Below, in pieces: positions 60,506 through 64,000 of a stretch of DNA of 64,000 bases. The translations under genes and the position numbers were made by a program. The stretch comes from Cystobacter fuscus DSM 2262. Its GTDB lineage: Bacteria > Myxococcota > Myxococcia > Myxococcales > Myxococcaceae. A model generated the notes under the pieces. The model was not told where the DNA came from. It saw nothing but the letters and a program-made list of their open reading frames with translations, and searched no databases. Position 1 is the stretch's first letter, and each line of letters opens with the position of its first letter. The stretch is taken from positions 186,001-250,000 of the forward strand of contig NZ_ANAH02000017.1 in NCBI RefSeq assembly GCF_000335475.2. The letters run 5' to 3'.

Positions 60506-60654
60506 AATGACAACGGTCACGTGCGCAACACGGGGCACGTCCATGAAAACGTTAAAACATGAAATAATTAAAAATCAAGAAAACGGCATGAAGGTTGCTT
60601 TGGCAGCGACCTGAGAGGGAGCAACCCCCTTTCTTCCCTCACGAGGAGAACATC

Positions 60655-61839
60655 ATGTCGCGAAAGACGGCGTTCCGTTGTGTGTCTCTGTTGAGCGTCC
60701 TGGCGGGAGTGGGTGGATGCAATGTCGCCGAGGTGGAGCCCGCGGAGCGGACCGGGCAGCTCGAGCGCGAGGCCATCGTGTCGAGCATCACGGAGGGGGA
60801 CTATGTCATCCGCTCCGTCATGACGAACAAGTGTGTCGACGTGGCCTCGGGAAGCACCGCGGATGGCGCCAAGGTGCAGCAGTACGACTGTAACGGCAAC
60901 AACGCGCAGAAGTTCCACATCTCCCCGACGTCGGACGGGTACTGGAAGATCATCAACGTCGCCAGCGGCAAGGGGCTCGACATCATCGATGTCAGCACCG
61001 CGTTGAACGCCAAGGTGCATCAGTGGTCGTACGTCGGCGGGGGCAACCAGCAATTCAAGTTCGTGAGCCGGAGCAACAACCAGTTCAGCATCCATCCGCG
61101 CCACACGGACCTGGCCATCGATCTGTACTGGGGCTCGGCGAACAACGGTACGGAGTACGTCCAGTATACGTATACCGGTGCCGCCAACCAGCTCTTCACC
61201 TTCGACCGGGTGGATGGAGGCACCACCCCACCGCCTCCGTCCACGGGCAAGGGGTGTCTGGGCACCAATGATGGGAAGACGAGCCTGCGTTTCATCAACC
61301 GGTGCTCCTTCCCGGTCACCTTCGCCGGCAACAACATCTCCGGGGGAGACCTGAACTCGGGCCAGGAGGCGTGCCGGACCATCGGCTCCGTCACGGACAT
61401 GATGCTGACCAAGCGCTACTGGGGCTTCCGCAAGGGCGAGGACCCGGGCTTCGAGCATCACTCGCTGGCGGAGTTCGGCTTCAACGAGGTGTTCTACTCC
61501 TACAACAGCTGGGACTGGTTCAACCTCAGCCACGTGGATGCCAACAACCTCCCCCTGAAGATCGTTCCCTACGATCTGGCGGGTGGGACGACCTGCACGG
61601 GCCAGACGCGCAGCTGCCCGATGGACATGCTGGCGAAGTGCCCCGCGGAGGGCCAGCTGCGTAACGGCGCCGGCCAGATCATCTCCTGCGTGAGCCGCGA
61701 CCGCGACAACCCCAACAGCCCCGTGGCGAAGTACTTCGACGCGATGTGCTCGCAGTCGTACTCGTGGTCGGGCGATGACTCGGTGATGGCGGCGTGCAAC
61801 GCCGAGGACTTCGACATCGTCTTCTGCCCGCCGAACTGA
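60655..61839 (+). CDS. Ricin-B lectin and thaumatin-like lipoprotein (394 aa)
   Basis: Lipoprotein signal (FRCVSLLSVLAGVGGC). Residues ~45-185 form a ricin-type beta-trefoil with three QxF/QxW-like repeats (NNAQKFHISP, GGNQQFKFVS, AANQLFTFDR). After a PPPPS linker comes a thaumatin-like domain with paired cysteines: LRFINRCSFPVTFAGNN, PYDLAGGTTCTGQTRSCPMD, VSRDRDNPNSPVAKYFDAMC, DEFDIVFC-type end (EDFDIVFCPPN). Thaumatin-like proteins bind or cut beta-1,3-glucans, so a surface-anchored glucan binder is likely. GAGGAG precedes the ATG at 60655. Divergent from the clan-A hydrolase. Confidence 0.87.
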   Translation: MSRKTAFRCVSLLSVLAGVGGCNVAEVEPAERTGQLEREAIVSSITEGDYVIRSVMTNKCVDVASGSTADGAKVQQYDCNGNNAQKFHISPTSDGYWKIINVASGKGLDIIDVSTALNAKVHQWSYVGGGNQQFKFVSRSNNQFSIHPRHTDLAIDLYWGSANNGTEYVQYTYTGAANQLFTFDRVDGGTTPPPPSTGKGCLGTNDGKTSLRFINRCSFPVTFAGNNISGGDLNSGQEACRTIGSVTDMMLTKRYWGFRKGEDPGFEHHSLAEFGFNEVFYSYNSWDWFNLSHVDANNLPLKIVPYDLAGGTTCTGQTRSCPMDMLAKCPAEGQLRNGAGQIISCVSRDRDNPNSPVAKYFDAMCSQSYSWSGDDSVMAACNAEDFDIVFCPPN

Positions 61840-61891
61840 TGGGGGAGTGCCTGGAGTGAAGGGCGGGGCGTGCCCGGGGTGCCACTGGAAG

Positions 61892-61911
61892 AAGGGGCGG
61901 GGCCCCTTTTT
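61892..61911 (+). terminator. Rho-independent terminator after the lectin/thaumatin gene
   Basis: AAGGGG-CGGGG-CCCCTT followed by TTT: a six-base stem (more with GC slippage), five-base loop and T-run, 52 bases after the stop codon. It separates the lectin gene from the GMC oxidoreductase at 61963. Confidence 0.75.
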
Positions 61912-61962
61912 CGTAGTACGAAGCACCCCGGCGCACGTCCACTCCAGGAAAAGCAGGCACAG

Positions 61963-63597
61963 ATGAGCAGGAACAAGACACGCTCCACCTCCGACACGAA
62001 GGAACTCCTCCAGGTAGCGGCCGCGGGCAGGTACTCCCGCCGTGAGTTGCTGAGGTTGCTCGGTCTCTCGACCGCCGCGCTCGGGATGCCGACCCTCATC
62101 GGGTGCTCGGACTCGCGGGACTATGACTACATCATCATCGGTGCGGGCTCCGCGGGCTGCACGCTGGCCGCCAGGCTCCTGGCGGACTCGGACGCCCGTG
62201 TCCTCCTCATCGAGGCGGGCGGCACCCATGATCGTCCGGAGATCAGGGACTTCACGCAGTCCTACAAGTTGACCCAGCCGGGCGCCGAGACCGACTGGGC
62301 CTACAAGTCCGAGCCTCAGGCCTCGTTGAAGGGCAGGCCCCAGTCCTACTCCTGTGGCAGGGTGAGTGGTGGCAGCAGCTCCATCAACGGCATGGTCTGG
62401 GTGCGCGGCAACCGGGCCGACTACGATGGCTGGGCCGCGGCCGGGTGCCGCGGCTGGGACTTCGCGAGCGTCCTTCCTTCCTTCCAGGCCCTGACTGGAC
62501 CCATCCGCCCCTCCAACGAGCTCACCGCGCGCAACGCGCTGTCCCAGGCCATCGTCCAGGCCGCGGTGGGTCTCGGCCATCCCTTCAACGAGGACTACAA
62601 CGGCGACAACCAATTGGGCGTCACCTATAGTCAACTCAACGTGGTGGACGGCATCCGCCAGGACGCCTTCTCCACCTTCGTGTCTCAATACCTGGCCGAT
62701 CCCCGACTCACGCTGATGCTGAATGCCCGGGTGAAGCGCCTCGCCTTCGACAGCGCGAAGAGGCTCGAGCGCGTCATCCTCGATGGCGACAGCGGCGAGC
62801 TGTCCGTGGAGGCGCGGCGAGAGGTCATCGTTTGCGCGGGCACCATCCAGACGCCCCACCTGCTGATGCTCTCGGGCATTGGTGATCCGGTGGACCTCGA
62901 GCCCCATGGCATCCCCGTGGTGGCGAAGGTCGCGGGGGTGGGGAAGAACCTGCATGACCACCTCGTCTCGGTGGCGGTGAAGAAGCTCCGGCGGCCCGAG
63001 CCCGACACCCATCTCACCACCATGGACGTGAACGTCTTCACGGGCCAGGGTCCTCGCCCAGGGTCTCCGAAGTTCCAGGTCCAGACGTACTACATGCGCT
63101 ATGGCTGGGGGTCCTATCCCTCCGAGGCACTGGCTTTCGGCCTCATCAACCTGCACCCGACGAGCCGTGGCACCGTGAAGCTGCGCTCGGCCAACCACCA
63201 GGACGCCCCCGTCATCGACCCGAACTTCCTGGGCACGCAGGAGGACGTCTCCAACCAGCTCGAGGGTTACAAGCTCGTCCGCCAGTTGCTCAGCGCGCCG
63301 GGCCTGCGCGACTGGGTCGAGGACGTGGAGCACACTCCCGGTCCGGAAGTCGTTACCGACGAGCAGTGGGTGGAAGCGCTCCGGCAGCACTCCGAATCCG
63401 ATTTCCACTCGGTGGGCACGTGCAAGATGGGCACGGATGAGCTGGCGGTGGTGGACCCGGAGCTGCGCGTGCGTGGCGTCAAGGGATTGCGGCTGGCGAG
63501 CGCCGCCATCATGCCCTTCGTCACCTCGGGCAACACCAATGCCCCCGCGATGATGATCGGCGACCGGTGCGGCCGGCTCATCCTCGGGGCATCCTGA
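61963..63597 (+). CDS. Tat-exported GMC-family FAD oxidoreductase lipoprotein (544 aa)
   Basis: Twin-arginine signal YSRRELLRLLGLSTAALG with a following lipobox-like LIGC, so it is folded with FAD in the cytoplasm and exported as a lipoprotein. FAD motif YDYIIIGAGSAGCTLAARLL, GMC block SGGSSSINGMVWVRGNRADY, and C-terminal SDFHSVGTCKMG and NTNAPAMMIGDRCGRL with the catalytic His/Asn positions. It probably oxidises an alcohol or sugar outside the cytoplasm, perhaps a product of the glycoside hydrolase pair next door. ATG 61963 is preceded only by AGGCACAG. A strong terminator follows. Related in family, but not in N-terminus, to the GMC protein at 11191. Confidence 0.88.
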   Translation: MSRNKTRSTSDTKELLQVAAAGRYSRRELLRLLGLSTAALGMPTLIGCSDSRDYDYIIIGAGSAGCTLAARLLADSDARVLLIEAGGTHDRPEIRDFTQSYKLTQPGAETDWAYKSEPQASLKGRPQSYSCGRVSGGSSSINGMVWVRGNRADYDGWAAAGCRGWDFASVLPSFQALTGPIRPSNELTARNALSQAIVQAAVGLGHPFNEDYNGDNQLGVTYSQLNVVDGIRQDAFSTFVSQYLADPRLTLMLNARVKRLAFDSAKRLERVILDGDSGELSVEARREVIVCAGTIQTPHLLMLSGIGDPVDLEPHGIPVVAKVAGVGKNLHDHLVSVAVKKLRRPEPDTHLTTMDVNVFTGQGPRPGSPKFQVQTYYMRYGWGSYPSEALAFGLINLHPTSRGTVKLRSANHQDAPVIDPNFLGTQEDVSNQLEGYKLVRQLLSAPGLRDWVEDVEHTPGPEVVTDEQWVEALRQHSESDFHSVGTCKMGTDELAVVDPELRVRGVKGLRLASAAIMPFVTSGNTNAPAMMIGDRCGRLILGAS

Positions 63598-63627
63598 GCA
63601 ACGAGGATCCGACCTCTCCTTGATTCC

Positions 63628-63662
63628 AGCCGAGCCCTTCCTCTCGAAGGGCTCGGCTTTTT
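63628..63662 (+). terminator. Strong Rho-independent terminator after the GMC gene
   Basis: AGCCGAGCCCTT, loop CCTCTCG, AAGGGCTCGGCT, then TTTT: a perfect 12-base stem with a T-run, 31 bases after the stop codon. Confidence 0.92.
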
Positions 63663-63986
63663 CCTGGCGCTCCCTCGTGCCGGGCTCTTCGAGGCCCACG
63701 CCTCTCCGCGTCGCCGTTCATCCCTTGCCCTCGAGTCCGGGTAGAGATTGACTCCTCCGGGAGGGTTTGACCCTCCCACCTGGGGGGTGTGAAGTCCTTC
63801 ACATCTCTAGCAATTACAAGCAACTCCATCGTGAGGAATGCTCCACGAGGCCATCGAAGTGGCGTGGCATCCTTCTGGCAATTGATTGCATTCGCATCCA
63901 AGCAGGAACACGGATGGGTGCCACGAGGCAGGGCCATTCAGGGACTGTCACTTCGATGTGTTGATTATTCTGGCTTCGAGGGGATC
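63663..63986. other. Intergenic region with two palindromes
   Basis: GGGAGGGT-TTG-ACCCTCCC (63759-63777) is a perfect eight-base stem, and GTGAAG-TC-CTTCAC (63789-63802) a perfect 14-base palindrome. Both lie between the terminator and the next start, so they may be regulatory sites for the gene entering at the right edge. The stretch from 63800 to 63980 is more AT-rich than the window average and may hold its promoter. Confidence 0.45.
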
Positions 63987-64000
63987 ATGCGGACCATTCC
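63987..64000 (+). CDS. Possible gene start at the right edge (partial)
   Basis: ATG at 63987-63989 follows GAGGGG closely and opens a frame MRTI... that runs off the window. The AT-rich upstream region and palindromes fit a promoter. Only four codons are visible, so identity is unknown. Confidence 0.3.

Noticed and set aside
60568-63699. 1043-codon open frame on the minus strand
   Set aside because: It is antisense to the lectin/thaumatin and GMC genes and ignores the terminators at 61892 and 63628.
1-64000. tRNA, rRNA, CRISPR arrays, transposases and integrases
   Set aside because: No regularly spaced repeat array, no recognisable RNA gene and no recombinase motif was found on reading both strands; short RNA genes could still be missed by eye.

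Overview
The window is GC-rich (roughly two thirds G+C by eye) and densely coded on both strands. It carries a type III polyketide synthase, ELWxxDGT-repeat and YVTN-propeller secreted proteins, many lipoproteins, large sensor kinases, a ricin-lectin/thaumatin protein and several secreted hydrolases. This set suggests a predatory fruiting myxobacterium, most likely of the Cystobacter/Archangium/Stigmatella group. That assignment is inference from gene content only. No rRNA, tRNA, CRISPR array, transposase or integrase was recognised.

Layout. 1-5.1 kb (minus strand): a type III PKS running off the left edge, with a 68-residue protein and a short-chain reductase upstream in the same direction, then an ELWxxDGT-repeat secreted protein and glucose-6-phosphate dehydrogenase. 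5.2-17.1 kb: a candidate C7-cyclitol pathway in two parts. A TIM-barrel sugar isomerase lies at 5.2 kb. A tightly packed operon (GMC oxidoreductase, sugar phosphate cyclase of the 2-epi-5-epi-valiolone synthase type, double cupin, cupin, VOC protein) lies at 11.2-15.8 kb and faces a radical SAM/SPASM enzyme. The two parts are linked by a near-identical ~285-bp repeat holding the promoter and the first ~55 codons. Between them sits a defence block (6.5-10.9 kb): a HicA-like toxin, a large HTH protein, and a Septu-type ATPase/HNH pair. A second likely defence gene, a 1629-residue metallophosphoesterase-STAND protein, follows at 17.8-22.7 kb.

23-45 kb: an orphan betaine-binding lipoprotein, a P450, a secreted zinc peptidase with crystallin and CBM6 domains, a membrane histidine kinase, several secreted or lipid-anchored proteins (beta-propellers, SGNH hydrolase, di-heme cytochrome), a hotdog protein, a short-chain dehydrogenase, a sterol desaturase-family enzyme, a HAD phosphatase, a YgiQ radical SAM protein and a subtilase. 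45.8-55.9 kb: an alpha/beta hydrolase, a periplasmic-propeller histidine kinase with its LuxR-type regulator, a small membrane protein, and an operon of isochorismatase-like hydrolase, amidohydrolase, MFS exporter and two XapX proteins. A 28-bp element stands upstream of the P450, the alpha/beta hydrolase and the hydrolase operon, and a variant stands upstream of the regulator genes, so these may form one regulon.

56-64 kb: a Cache-type histidine kinase, a VOC protein, a clan-A glycoside hydrolase divergent from a lectin/thaumatin lipoprotein, and a Tat-exported GMC oxidoreductase ending in a strong terminator. Start codons were chosen from Shine-Dalgarno spacing where possible. Functions rest on motif recognition by eye, without database searches.
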